Source of the DNA: Pelomonas lactea | Lineage (GTDB): Bacteria > Pseudomonadota > Gammaproteobacteria > Burkholderiales > Burkholderiaceae_C | Reading direction: 5' to 3' | Assembly (NCBI RefSeq): GCF_043555885.1 | Contig: NZ_JBIGHX010000003.1 | Location: 434,001-498,000 of the forward strand | DNA length: 64,000 nt | In this document: piece after piece, positions 51,430-59,818 of the stretch | Position numbering within the stretch: the first letter of the stretch is position 1 | Layout of the letters: each line of letters begins with the position of its first letter | Position numbers and translations under genes: made by a program | The notes under the pieces: model-generated | Seen by the model: only the letters and a program-made list of their open reading frames with translations | Told to the model about the DNA's origin: nothing | Database searches by the model: none

Positions 51430-54102
51430 CTAGTTCGACTGTTTCCGGTACCAGGCCGCCGCCTGGCCCCGGCTCTGAACGCCCAGCTTGTTGAGGATGT
51501 TGCCGACATGCCTCTTGATGGTGAACGGGCTGATGTCGAACTCGCGGGCGATCTGCTTGTTGCTGTCCCCGGCGGCGAGCCTGTCCAGGACCTCGATCTC
51601 GCGGGTAGAGAGCCCGGCCATCCTGTCGACAGATCGAGACGGGCGATCGATGTCGTTGAGGTTGGCCGAAGCGAGGGTGAGTGTGTTGGGCGCTGAGGGC
51701 CGGCCGGGCATGAGTGCCGCCCATCGCTCGGCAAAGCCGGGGCTCCAACTGGCGGTGGCGATGTAGCGGCGTGCGTGTGGGCTTGCAAACAGCAGCAGCC
51801 CGGGCTCACCGTTGGCGATGCACTGGTCCAGCAGCGGGCCCAGGATCACCTCGGCCGCGCCCGGGCCATGCACGGCATGGGCGAGCGTGGCGGCATGGAT
51901 GCGGGCCTCAGCGCCCTGACCAAACAGGTCGGACCGGCCTTCGATGTCCAGCTGCAGCTGCCAATGGCTCAGCGCGATCTGCATTTCACCGCGCGCTTCC
52001 GCGGCGATGGCCCGAATCCCGTGCAGCAGGTCGGCATGGATCCAACCCACCATCACGTCGGGTTCTCTCAGCAGCTGCGATGCCAGGCGAGAGGCCAGCG
52101 CGGTATGGCCGGCCTGGCTGGCGAGTCGGCAGCCGAGGTAGAGCAGCAGCCCGCGTGCCGCGAAGCTGCTGGCGCGCTCCTCGCCCATTTCGGCACTGAC
52201 CAGCATGGTGTTCAACTGGGTTTCCAGCGCTTCATGGCGCCCATCCACCGAAAGCAGTTGAGCCTTCAGCAGCCCGAGCTGGAATGCCAGCGCCCTGGGC
52301 TGGTGGAGCCAGCTGCATTCGCTGGCTGCATCCTCGCAAGCCTCCCAGGCGCCGTCGCTGTCGCCGGCACGCAGCAGCAGCCAGGCGCGCAGCACCTGCG
52401 CCATGCCGCGGAGCGTGGTGGGAACGTCGCCGCTCCTACGCAGCGATCCCTGCACCCATCGAGAGATCGCGCCGCGCGAGTTCGGCAGTCCGATGAACGC
52501 AGGCAGGGGTTGCGCCTGCTGCCACAGAAAGGGCGGCGCATCCATGTCGTTCAAGCAGTCCACGGTGGCCGTGAGGCACTCCCCGGTGGCTTCCAGCGCA
52601 CCCTCGGAAAGCAGGATCCAGCTCCGGGCGATTCCAAGGTAGAGCCGGGCCTGCTCGCTCAGGCCGCCGGCCTCGTCGAGTTGGCGAACGAGAGCCCGCG
52701 CGGACTGGTTCTCCCCGAGGCCGGCCAGTGCGATGGGGATGAGGCTCTTGGTTTGCAGACTGTCGGCCCTGCGCTGCTCGTTCTCGTAGAGCTCAGAGGC
52801 GCGTCGCATCAAAGGCGGCACGTCGGGCCACTGCCATCGGCTCAAGGCGATCAAGCCTTGCACGGCCAGCAGGTCCGGCATGGCGGTGCGCTGCTGATCG
52901 GGGAACTTCCGCAGCAGGCCTTCAAGCTCGTCGGCCTCCGCCTGGAGCAAATACGCCGGCGCTTGCCGAAACAGTTCAGCCGCAGCCTCCTGCCAGGCAT
53001 TGGCTTTGATGAAGAAGTCGATCCTGCGCGCCGGGTCCGCTTCGTGCTCGGCAGCCCGCCGCATCAGCGCGGGCAGCTCCAGGTCGGGCTCAAAGCGGAT
53101 GTGGCGCAGCAAGGCCGCTCTGAAGAGGTCGTGGAAGCGCAGGGTGCCCTTGTCGTCGCCGAGATGGGAGATGAACAGGGATCGCCGGGTGGCTTCTTCG
53201 AGAAGTTGGGGCGCGTCTGCACTGCCGGTGAAGGCCTCGGCCTGGGCGAGGTTGAACTCGGGCAGGCAGGCGAGCTGGAGCAGCAGCCTTCTCATGTCGC
53301 GGGGCAATTGCTCGATGACTTCCGAGGCCAGGAAGTCGAACACCGACTCGTCGATGGCGTCGTCACGTGCATCGACCGCTGAAGCGGCCATGGCCAGCCG
53401 CACACCCGCGGGCCAGCCCGCGGTGCGTCGCCAGATGGCTTGAGCACGATCGCTTGGCAGCGACGCACACATGCTGAGGGTCTCGTCCTGACCGAGGGCC
53501 AGGTCGGCCTCCCTGAAGATGGCCAGGTCGCTGCTCGCAGCCAGGCGAGCCACAGAGAAGCTGGGTCGGGACCGGCTGACGAGCACGACGGTCCAACGGT
53601 GGCCCAGGCGCTCTGCCAGCAGTTGGACGATGCCGAGGGCGGACTCCTGCTGGAGCCTATGGAGATCGTCGAAGACCAGCACCGCGGACGGGGCCTCGAC
53701 GCCTTGCAGCGCGCGCACGAATTCGGCCGACTCCGCGATCAGCGACCCCTTGTCGCCGGCGATGACGTTGTTCGCCCAGGCGCAGGGGTCGCTGGTCCAG
53801 GGCGGGTCGTAGGGCTCCAGGGCCTGCGAGAGACCGTGAGCGATGCTGCGCAGGGAATCCCCCTCATCGAGGTTGATCCATACCTTGATGAGCTGCGGCG
53901 GCAGCATCTCGAGCGCCTGGGCCACCGCCAGGCTCTTGCCATAGCCGGCCGCCGCCTGCACCAGCACCACCCGGCGCGTGGCCAGCTCGCGGCCGAGCAT
54001 GCCGCCCAGTTGCTCGCGGGCGACCAGCGTGTGGAGTTGGGGGCGGGGCGGGCACAGCTTGACCGGCAGCTGTGGGCGGGTGCAGCTTGTCGAGTCAGTC
54101 AT
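51430..54102 (-). CDS. MalT-like LuxR-family ATP-dependent transcriptional regulator
   Basis: The 890-residue regulator of the STAND/MalT class has an N-terminal ATPase (about residues 25-330; Walker A VQAAAGYGKSLAVA, Walker B-like SAVLVFDDLHRLQ), a winged-helix/arm segment, a long TPR-like superhelix (about 350-800) and a C-terminal LuxR helix-turn-helix (about 825-890; GLSTREIEVLDRLAAGDSNK, ISPFTIKRHVGNILNKLGV). It probably binds an inducer and ATP and activates nearby promoters. It diverges from a cupin gene across a 251-bp spacer, so that gene is the first target candidate. Confidence 0.9.
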   Translation of the reverse strand: MTDSTSCTRPQLPVKLCPPRPQLHTLVAREQLGGMLGRELATRRVVLVQAAAGYGKSLAVAQALEMLPPQLIKVWINLDEGDSLRSIAHGLSQALEPYDPPWTSDPCAWANNVIAGDKGSLIAESAEFVRALQGVEAPSAVLVFDDLHRLQQESALGIVQLLAERLGHRWTVVLVSRSRPSFSVARLAASSDLAIFREADLALGQDETLSMCASLPSDRAQAIWRRTAGWPAGVRLAMAASAVDARDDAIDESVFDFLASEVIEQLPRDMRRLLLQLACLPEFNLAQAEAFTGSADAPQLLEEATRRSLFISHLGDDKGTLRFHDLFRAALLRHIRFEPDLELPALMRRAAEHEADPARRIDFFIKANAWQEAAAELFRQAPAYLLQAEADELEGLLRKFPDQQRTAMPDLLAVQGLIALSRWQWPDVPPLMRRASELYENEQRRADSLQTKSLIPIALAGLGENQSARALVRQLDEAGGLSEQARLYLGIARSWILLSEGALEATGECLTATVDCLNDMDAPPFLWQQAQPLPAFIGLPNSRGAISRWVQGSLRRSGDVPTTLRGMAQVLRAWLLLRAGDSDGAWEACEDAASECSWLHQPRALAFQLGLLKAQLLSVDGRHEALETQLNTMLVSAEMGEERASSFAARGLLLYLGCRLASQAGHTALASRLASQLLREPDVMVGWIHADLLHGIRAIAAEARGEMQIALSHWQLQLDIEGRSDLFGQGAEARIHAATLAHAVHGPGAAEVILGPLLDQCIANGEPGLLLFASPHARRYIATASWSPGFAERWAALMPGRPSAPNTLTLASANLNDIDRPSRSVDRMAGLSTREIEVLDRLAAGDSNKQIAREFDISPFTIKRHVGNILNKLGVQSRGQAAAWYRKQSN

Positions 54103-54353
54103 GCGGGTGTCCCTCCAGATCCGGTTTCATGTGGGCGAGATGGATGCCGGTCCACCCGACTGTGAACCAAGAGCTCGCTGCGCGCATGGTCTGAATGGGT
54201 CATTGCCGTCTGCTGCCTGTGCCGCCAGCTCGGGTGGTCCACCGATGGTGCTTTTGGTCGATGTCCTGTCGGGGGGCGATGACTACTCTTTGGCCTGCTG
54301 TGCGGCAGCCGCCGCATCAGACATGAAGTCACTTCCGAACTGGAGAAATCCCC
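54103..54353. promoter_or_regulatory. Divergent spacer LuxR regulator / cupin
   Basis: This 251-bp region must hold both promoters. CTGGAGAAATCCCC before 54354 is the cupin ribosome site. I see no clear operator palindrome or -10/-35 pair. Confidence 0.4.
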
Positions 54354-54788
54354 ATGAAAGTCATCCGCATGAACGAGGGCCACCAGGTGGCTGTGCTCGG
54401 CGACCAGGTCAACATCAAGGTGCCGTCGTCGGACTCGCCCCACGGCATGGCCATCGTCGTCGTCGATGTGCCTCCCTACAGCGGCACGCCCTGCGTGACC
54501 CATGCCAAGGAGGAGGAGGTCTATTTCGTGCTGGAGGGCGAGCTCTTCATGCACACGCCGACCGAGAAGCACACCCTCGCCGCGGGCGACATGGTTCATC
54601 TGCCGCCCGGTACGCCGCATGGCTACCGCAACCCGACACAGGCCCGCACCCGCTTCCTTGCCTGGACGGTGGGCGGTCCGATGGACAAGTTCTTCGTCTC
54701 CATGGCCGACCGTGTCCAGGAACTGCCGCGAGACCTGGGCGTCATGGCCGAGGTGCTGGAGCAGTTCGGGGTCTCGCGGGTGATCTGA
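54354..54788 (+). CDS. Cupin-domain protein
   Basis: The 144-residue single-domain cupin has motif 1 CVTHAKEEEVYFVLEGELFM (conserved pattern H...E...G) and motif 2 MVHLPPGTPHGYRNPTQART (P-G-x-P-H), which give the His/Glu/His metal set. A short C-terminal helix follows (VMAEVLEQFGVSRVI). Possible roles are a small dioxygenase, isomerase or ligand-binding protein; sequence alone does not decide. It has its own strong ribosome site and diverges from the MalT-like regulator. Confidence 0.88.
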   Translation: MKVIRMNEGHQVAVLGDQVNIKVPSSDSPHGMAIVVVDVPPYSGTPCVTHAKEEEVYFVLEGELFMHTPTEKHTLAAGDMVHLPPGTPHGYRNPTQARTRFLAWTVGGPMDKFFVSMADRVQELPRDLGVMAEVLEQFGVSRVI

Positions 54789-54832
54789 TCGCCGCCGCGC
54801 CGCTGTGGCGCGGCCGACGAAGCCGGCGCGCT

Positions 54833-55537
54833 TCACGCTCGCATGGGGGGCGATGCCCCCAGATCCGCAGGGATGGTGTCGGCGAACTGGGGCAGGCTCG
54901 CCGAGATCTGCTCCCACCTGCGAGGGATGGAAAGCGCGCGGATGATTTCCGCTGCTGCTCGGTAGTCGTCGCGTGTTCCATACGCGGCGATGAGCTGCAG
55001 AACGTAGGCGATTTCCTTCAGATTGCACGCACTCGCCATCCAACGAAGGGCCTGCCCCGCATTCCGGGCGACCGCGTCCTTGGCCAGGCGTATGTCGGCC
55101 GGATTCTTGTCGGCTGCTGCTGCCGCCTCGACCGACACGCCGGCATATCTCAGCTGCCGTTGCTCTTCGAGCGTGTGCGTCACCAGCATGCTCAGCAGCT
55201 TGGCCAGCGAGTTGTAGAGCACGTCGGCCACCCGCGGCCAGTTCTGCTGTGTCGAGGCTCGGATCGCAGCGATCGAGAACCGGATGATCCGGCACTCTTC
55301 GAGCAGGGTGTCATGCCGCAGATGGGCTGCGCCCGGCGCAGGAGGCGGCCCTGGGTTGTGCAGCAGCTGGTTCTCCGACTCCACATGGCCGACGACTTCA
55401 GTCAGCGCCTCTTCAACGGCGGCCAGTGCCTGCTCTCGGTCGTGAGGGTGGAGCAGGCCTTCCGAACCGAGGTGGACGAGGGCCTGGGCGACGCAGGCGA
55501 CCAGCCCCTTGTGCCTGGCGGTGAGCAGATGGGTCAT
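54833..55537 (-). CDS. Helical hypothetical protein (234 aa)
   Basis: This 234-residue protein is almost entirely alpha-helical, with His-rich early helices (THLLTARHKGLVACVAQALV, LLHPHDREQ, VVGHVESENQLLH, HLRHDTLLEE) followed by a second helical half (LSMLVTHTLEEQRQLRYAG, AGQALRWMASACNLKEIAYV). The spaced His/Glu residues and its operon with a hemerythrin gene suggest a bundle fold, but I do not recognise the family. The ATG at 55537 is the first with protein-like composition. It is the last gene of the AraC-hemerythrin-GGDEF operon and converges on the cupin gene. Confidence 0.65.
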   Translation of the reverse strand: MTHLLTARHKGLVACVAQALVHLGSEGLLHPHDREQALAAVEEALTEVVGHVESENQLLHNPGPPPAPGAAHLRHDTLLEECRIIRFSIAAIRASTQQNWPRVADVLYNSLAKLLSMLVTHTLEEQRQLRYAGVSVEAAAAADKNPADIRLAKDAVARNAGQALRWMASACNLKEIAYVLQLIAAYGTRDDYRAAAEIIRALSIPRRWEQISASLPQFADTIPADLGASPPMRA

Positions 55538-55556
55538 AGCTGCTTCCCGTCCAGCC

Positions 55557-55823
55557 TCAGCCACATGCGCCGCAGCAGGTCTGGAATGCTTCCAGCTTGG
55601 TGACGCGGGCACGCCATTGCGCCGGACCCTGGTCCAGCACTTCCCAGAGGTAGTCACTCTCCAGCATCGAATCCAGGTGTCTTTGCACATGGTCCATGGG
55701 GCGGTTGGAAACCAGCAGCATGGCCTGGCCGGCCAGGAGAGCGCAATACCCGTTGAAGACGGCGAGGAGGTCCTGGTTCGCGGTGGTCAGTGGGCGGAGG
55801 TCGGTGGTGATCTCGGAATTCAT
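55557..55823 (-). CDS. Small hypothetical protein with Cys-rich C-terminus (88 aa)
   Basis: The 88-residue protein is mostly helical (LTTANQDLLAVFNGYCALLA, MDHVQRHLDSMLESDYLWEV) and ends CCGACG with three cysteines in the last six residues. No signal peptide or known domain. It lies 41 bp downstream of the PAS-GGDEF gene and 19 bp before the 234-residue protein gene, all in one direction, so it is probably part of the same transcript. The Cys cluster could bind metal or sense redox state. Confidence 0.6.
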   Translation of the reverse strand: MNSEITTDLRPLTTANQDLLAVFNGYCALLAGQAMLLVSNRPMDHVQRHLDSMLESDYLWEVLDQGPAQWRARVTKLEAFQTCCGACG

Positions 55824-55864
55824 GGGGTGACAGTCGAAGCAGATGGCGTGGTGGGCGGGCTGGC

Positions 55865-56947
55865 TCAGTCGTGTGGGCCGCCCAGCAGGCGTTGATCCCA
55901 GACGACGTATCGGTTGCGTGAGCGCTTGGCGACATAGAGGGCATCGTCAGCGTGGCGGATCAGCGCTTCCACGTTGCTGTCCTGTGCCTGGTGGCTGGCG
56001 ACGCCGATGCTCAGCGTGACGACGGGGCTGGCGGACGAGCCGACGTGAGGGATGGCCAACGACGCCACGGCCTGTTGCATACGCTCGGCCGCAGCCGCCG
56101 CAGTCAGTCCTGACGACGGCCGCAGCAAGGCGATGAACTCCTCGCCACCGAACCTGGCGACCGTGGCCACGTCCGCCAGCGCGGTCTGAAGAGCCGCGGC
56201 GACAGCGATGAGGCAGTTGTCGCCTTCCAGGTGGCCGTAGCTGTCGTTGTACTGCTTGAAGTGATCGAGATCGCAGAGCAGCACGGCCATCGGTGCCGAC
56301 TGAGGATCCGAGTCACGCCAGAGTGCCGGCAGCACCTGTTGAAGCGCGCGGCGGTTCATGACGCCGGTCAGATGATCGCGATCGGCCAGTTGCTGCAGCT
56401 GGGCATTGGCCACCGTCAGCGCCTCGAGCTGGCGATGGATGGTCTCTCTGGCCTCGGTGATGGCGGACATGTCCCGTAGCACGCCGGTCAGATAGGGCTG
56501 TCCCTCGTGGAACATGCAGGTCATGCTCAGGGACATCGGGATTTCATCGCCCGCCTTGGTCAGGCCCACCACGTCGATGTAGCCCTCGGTGCGCCGCTGG
56601 GTGCCGCCGATGGCCAGGTAGGCGTCGACGCCGCGGCGGTGCGCCGCCCGGAACCTCTCGGGCATGAGCCAGGCCAGCGACATGCCGATCAGCTCCTCGT
56701 GCGCATAGCCGAAGAGCCGGGAGGTGGCGTTGTTGGCCACGACGATGCGCTGGTCCGGGGTGATGGTGATCACCGCATCGACCAGCTGATCGACGATGAG
56801 GCCGAGCAGCAGCAGCCGCTCCGGCGTGGAGGCCTTCATCTCGGACATGTCACTGCTCCAGGGTGAGCCCAGCCATTCGCTGACGACCGGGGAGGTGCTG
56901 CGGCCGATGAGCGCCTTTTCGACGTGGAATGCCGCGGTGTGGTTCAT
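55865..56947 (-). CDS. PAS-GGDEF diguanylate cyclase
   Basis: The 360-residue protein has one PAS domain (about 50-175; LVDAVITITPDQRIVVANNA, FGYAHEELIGMSLAWLMPER, as in heme- or small-ligand PAS sensors), a short coiled coil and a GGDEF domain (about 195-350) with active GGEEF (VARFGGEEFIALL). The residue four before the usual inhibitory Asp is not Arg (ALAD), so the RxxD product-inhibition site is absent. The ATG at 56947 follows AAGGAG and overlaps the hemerythrin stop (ATGA). It likely couples the hemerythrin signal to c-di-GMP. Confidence 0.9.
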   Translation of the reverse strand: MNHTAAFHVEKALIGRSTSPVVSEWLGSPWSSDMSEMKASTPERLLLLGLIVDQLVDAVITITPDQRIVVANNATSRLFGYAHEELIGMSLAWLMPERFRAAHRRGVDAYLAIGGTQRRTEGYIDVVGLTKAGDEIPMSLSMTCMFHEGQPYLTGVLRDMSAITEARETIHRQLEALTVANAQLQQLADRDHLTGVMNRRALQQVLPALWRDSDPQSAPMAVLLCDLDHFKQYNDSYGHLEGDNCLIAVAAALQTALADVATVARFGGEEFIALLRPSSGLTAAAAAERMQQAVASLAIPHVGSSASPVVTLSIGVASHQAQDSNVEALIRHADDALYVAKRSRNRYVVWDQRLLGGPHD

Positions 56948-57330
56948 TGGCCGCTCCTTGACCAGTAGGCTTCCAGCTGAGCGAAGAACTCGCGGTCCTC
57001 CCAACGGGTGTGGGCCTCCAGCCGGTTGCCGAGCCGGTTCAGGTCGGCCTGGCTGCCGCAGCGGTCCATCAGATCGAGCAATTCCAGATGCTCGGCCCGC
57101 AGCCGAGCCGCTTCCAGGCCAAGGCCGGCGAATTCCGGAATGGCGCCGACGATGGCCTCTTCCCGGCTCGCATGCCTTGCCAGCGCGCCCCGGAACTCGG
57201 CCAGGCGAAGCCGCTCGGACGCCGTCAGCGCGGCGTCCTCGTCGGCGGTTGCGGCCTTGGCCCAACGCGCCATCACCAAAGACTGGTGGTGTTCTCGGGC
57301 GAGTGCAACCAGGTTGGCGTGGCGCTTCAT
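56944..57330 (-). CDS. Hemerythrin-like (HHE) protein
   Basis: The 128-residue four-helix bundle has the diiron ligand pattern of bacterial hemerythrins: VALAREHHQSLVMARWA, GALARHASREEAIVGAIPEF, RAEHLELLDLMDRCG, HTRWEDREFFAQLEA. It probably binds O2 or NO, or stores iron. It is translationally coupled on both sides, overlapping the AraC gene stop and the PAS-GGDEF start (both ATGA), which strongly links oxygen or NO sensing with c-di-GMP output. Confidence 0.88.
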   Translation of the reverse strand: MKRHANLVALAREHHQSLVMARWAKAATADEDAALTASERLRLAEFRGALARHASREEAIVGAIPEFAGLGLEAARLRAEHLELLDLMDRCGSQADLNRLGNRLEAHTRWEDREFFAQLEAYWSRSGQ

Positions 57331-58172
57331 GGGCAGTCTGCCTGCGCAGTTGAGGCTCGAGGGGTGTGGAGGGCGGGCTTGAACGCCCACAGGCCGGGAG
57401 CGTCGGCACTCAAACCGAGCCGGAGCGCCGAAGGCGTGCAACCCGTGATGGCCCGGAACTCCCGCGTCATATGGGCCTGATCCGAGTAGCCCGAGTCGAG
57501 GGCGATGTGCCCGAGCTGCGCCTTGCTCGCCGGCTCGTTCGCCATCTGCTCCAGGGCGGACTCGAAGCGCTTGACGCGGCGCCAGGCGACGGGGTTCAGG
57601 CCCAGGAGAACTTCGAACTTCCTCATGAAGTGACGCTCGCTGAGCCTCGCCATGGCTGCCGCCTCGGACACCGTGGTGCATTGAGAGACTGCGCCGATGA
57701 GCCGCCTGGCCTCGGCCGCCTCTTTTTCGAACCGCTCGCCGCGGGTCGCCAGTGCCAGCAGCGCCGGCGCCAGCCGCTCGGGCTGGTCGACGCTGGCCAG
57801 CAGGTCGGTGAGCGCGGCGTCTTCCAGATCCTGAAGGGCATTCACCATTCGCGCCGGCGCGAGGCCGAACCAGTGTGAAAGCAGCCAGGGTTGCAGCACG
57901 ACGCTCAGCGACCGCAGCGGTGCCTGGGCCTGGGTCCGCAGCGGGGCGGTGAACGGCCCGGTGACGAAGGCACGGGGCAGCAGTTCGCGCGACTCGTCGA
58001 GCCGTACATGACCCGGCCTTGCGACCAGGTTGAGGCAGGCATAGGCATTGGCCGGCACGGTGCCGGGCAATGCCCCGGCCTGCTCGTCGCCCTGCACCTC
58101 GCGCCGGACGATGCACACCACATGCGCTTGCAGCGACGCGGGCGCAGGCAGCAGGGTGACACGTTCATTCAT
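57327..58172 (-). CDS. AraC-family transcriptional regulator
   Basis: The 281-residue protein has an N-terminal ligand or regulatory half (about 1-150; VVCIVRREVQGDEQAG, RAFVTGPFTAPLRTQAQA) like the DUF6597-type regulators, and a C-terminal double helix-turn-helix (about 160-265; VSEAAAMARLSERHFMRKFE, LGHIALDSGYSDQAHMTREF). It heads the AraC-hemerythrin-GGDEF operon. A perfect palindrome in its AT-rich promoter may be its own operator. The ATG at 58172 is preferred over an upstream ATG at 58205 that lies inside the palindrome. Confidence 0.9.
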   Translation of the reverse strand: MNERVTLLPAPASLQAHVVCIVRREVQGDEQAGALPGTVPANAYACLNLVARPGHVRLDESRELLPRAFVTGPFTAPLRTQAQAPLRSLSVVLQPWLLSHWFGLAPARMVNALQDLEDAALTDLLASVDQPERLAPALLALATRGERFEKEAAEARRLIGAVSQCTTVSEAAAMARLSERHFMRKFEVLLGLNPVAWRRVKRFESALEQMANEPASKAQLGHIALDSGYSDQAHMTREFRAITGCTPSALRLGLSADAPGLWAFKPALHTPRASTAQADCP

Positions 58173-58192
58173 CGCGGTGCGGCTGTTTATAA

Positions 58193-58211
58193 GATGTATA
58201 AACAATACATC
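58193..58211. promoter_or_regulatory. Operator-like palindrome in AraC / glycosyltransferase spacer
   Basis: GATGTAT-AAACA-ATACATC is a perfect 7-bp inverted repeat in an AT-rich island (58186-58222), 20 bp upstream of the AraC-type gene start. Its placement over the likely promoter fits autoregulation or another repressor. Confidence 0.55.
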
Positions 58212-58416
58212 ATAATAAGATGGGCATCAATGGTTCCTTTGGCCCATCGGATGAGGTTTTGCGGCTTCCGACCGCTGCTGAATTCCCGCGAAGCGCCGCC
58301 TTTGGCCGAATCGTTCAAGACATGGAACGAAATGCTGCATACGCTAAGCATCAATCGTGGCGAGAGGACTTGCTGCGCAAACAGGATCGGGGGGTGATGC
58401 CCTCAGGAGTCGGGCC

Positions 58417-59721
58417 ATGGAGTCATTCAATCGTGTCGTCATCTGCGCGGCCGGGTCGGGCGGCGATGTCCTGCCCTTCGTCGAGATCGGGGCCGCGCTC
58501 TCCAGGCGGGGCCTGCAGGTCACGATGCTGGGCCCGGACCGCTACCGGGCGCATGCCGACAGCCGGGGCCTCGACTTCGAGAGCATGGGCGCCGAGGACG
58601 TCTTCGAGGACGTCTTTGACGGCGAGGAGGTCTGGGACCCCAAGAAGGGAACCGCGGCGGCCTGGCGCTACTACACGGCAGCGATGCGCAGCGGCCACGA
58701 ACTGATCGCGCATCGCTGGTCGCCGGGTCGCACGCTGCTGGTCAGCTCTAGCTTCGCGCTGGCCGCGCGGCTGGCCGAGGAGAGGGACGGGTTTGCCAAT
58801 GCAACGGTCCATCTGTCGCCGTCGGTGATCTTCTCTGCCGTTTCGCCGCCCAGGTGGCCGGCGGCCTCCATTCCTGCCGAGTGGCCGCTCTGGCTGAAGA
58901 AGGGAACCCTGTCCGTGGTGGAACGGCTGGCCCTGGACCCGGTGATTGCGCCTGGGGTCAACAAGGTCCGCGCCAGGCTGGGGCTGAAGCCGGTCTCCCA
59001 GGTGTTCTCGCGCTGGATCCATTCGCCGCGGCGGGTGGTGTACGCCTTTCCGACCTGGTTCGCTCCAGCCGCCGCGGACTGGCCGCAGCAGGGCGTGCAT
59101 GGCGGTTTCCCGCTGCAACAGCAGCGTGGGGTGGCCTTGCCGAGGACGGTGAGCGACTTCCTGGCCATGCGGCCTGACAAGCCGACCATCCTCATCACTG
59201 CCGGCACCGCCGTCGCCAACGTGTCCGGCTGGATGAGCCGATGCATCCTCGGCGCCTTGGCGGCGGGCGCGAAGGTGATTGCGGTGGGCCCGGCCGCGAC
59301 GGCGCAGAGCTGCGACGCCGACGTGCTGTGGCTTCGTTTCGCGCCCTTCGAGACGCTCTTGCGGCGGGTCTCGCTCGTCGTTCATCACGGCGGCATAGGC
59401 ACCATGGCCGAAGCGCTGCGCTCTGGCGTGCATCAGCTCGCCGTGCCTTCCGCCCATGATCAATTCGACAACGCGCACCGTCTCGCGCGCGAAGGCCTGG
59501 GCGAGATGGGCAGCGCGGCCTGGTCGGCCGGCGAGTTCGCCACGGCGATCAGCCGGGCTCTCACCGATATCCAGAACGAGATGCGGCGGCTGCGCTGCCG
59601 GCGAATGATGGAGGAGCAGGACCGCGGCGCCGACACCGTGGCGGCGCTCGTGCTCGGGCCGGAAGCGCCTGCATCCGCTCATGAGGGCGCGACGTCGCTG
59701 GTTACCAGCCTTGCTGGCTAG
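58417..59721 (+). CDS. GT1-family glycosyltransferase (UDP-glucosyl/rhamnosyltransferase type)
   Basis: The 434-residue GT-B glycosyltransferase has the N-terminal VICAAGSGGDVLPFVEIGAA (the GGDVxPxxxxG loop of RhlB/YjiC-type enzymes) and the C-terminal nucleotide-sugar region VVHHGGIGTMAEALRSGV followed by PSAHDQFDNAHRLAREGLG, which carries the HGGxGTxxEAL donor-binding signature. It probably transfers a sugar from a nucleotide sugar to a lipid or secondary metabolite. The ATG at 58417 follows CAGGAG. It diverges from the AraC operon and has no partner biosynthetic genes here. Confidence 0.88.
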   Translation: MESFNRVVICAAGSGGDVLPFVEIGAALSRRGLQVTMLGPDRYRAHADSRGLDFESMGAEDVFEDVFDGEEVWDPKKGTAAAWRYYTAAMRSGHELIAHRWSPGRTLLVSSSFALAARLAEERDGFANATVHLSPSVIFSAVSPPRWPAASIPAEWPLWLKKGTLSVVERLALDPVIAPGVNKVRARLGLKPVSQVFSRWIHSPRRVVYAFPTWFAPAAADWPQQGVHGGFPLQQQRGVALPRTVSDFLAMRPDKPTILITAGTAVANVSGWMSRCILGALAAGAKVIAVGPAATAQSCDADVLWLRFAPFETLLRRVSLVVHHGGIGTMAEALRSGVHQLAVPSAHDQFDNAHRLAREGLGEMGSAAWSAGEFATAISRALTDIQNEMRRLRCRRMMEEQDRGADTVAALVLGPEAPASAHEGATSLVTSLAG

Positions 59722-59818
59722 GGCACGCTGCTTCATGGCTCCTCGATGGGCCGTTTGGGCGATGCATCCGCTGACTCCGCCCCAGAAACTCATTGCGATC
59801 GAGTCCCGAGAGTTGCCC

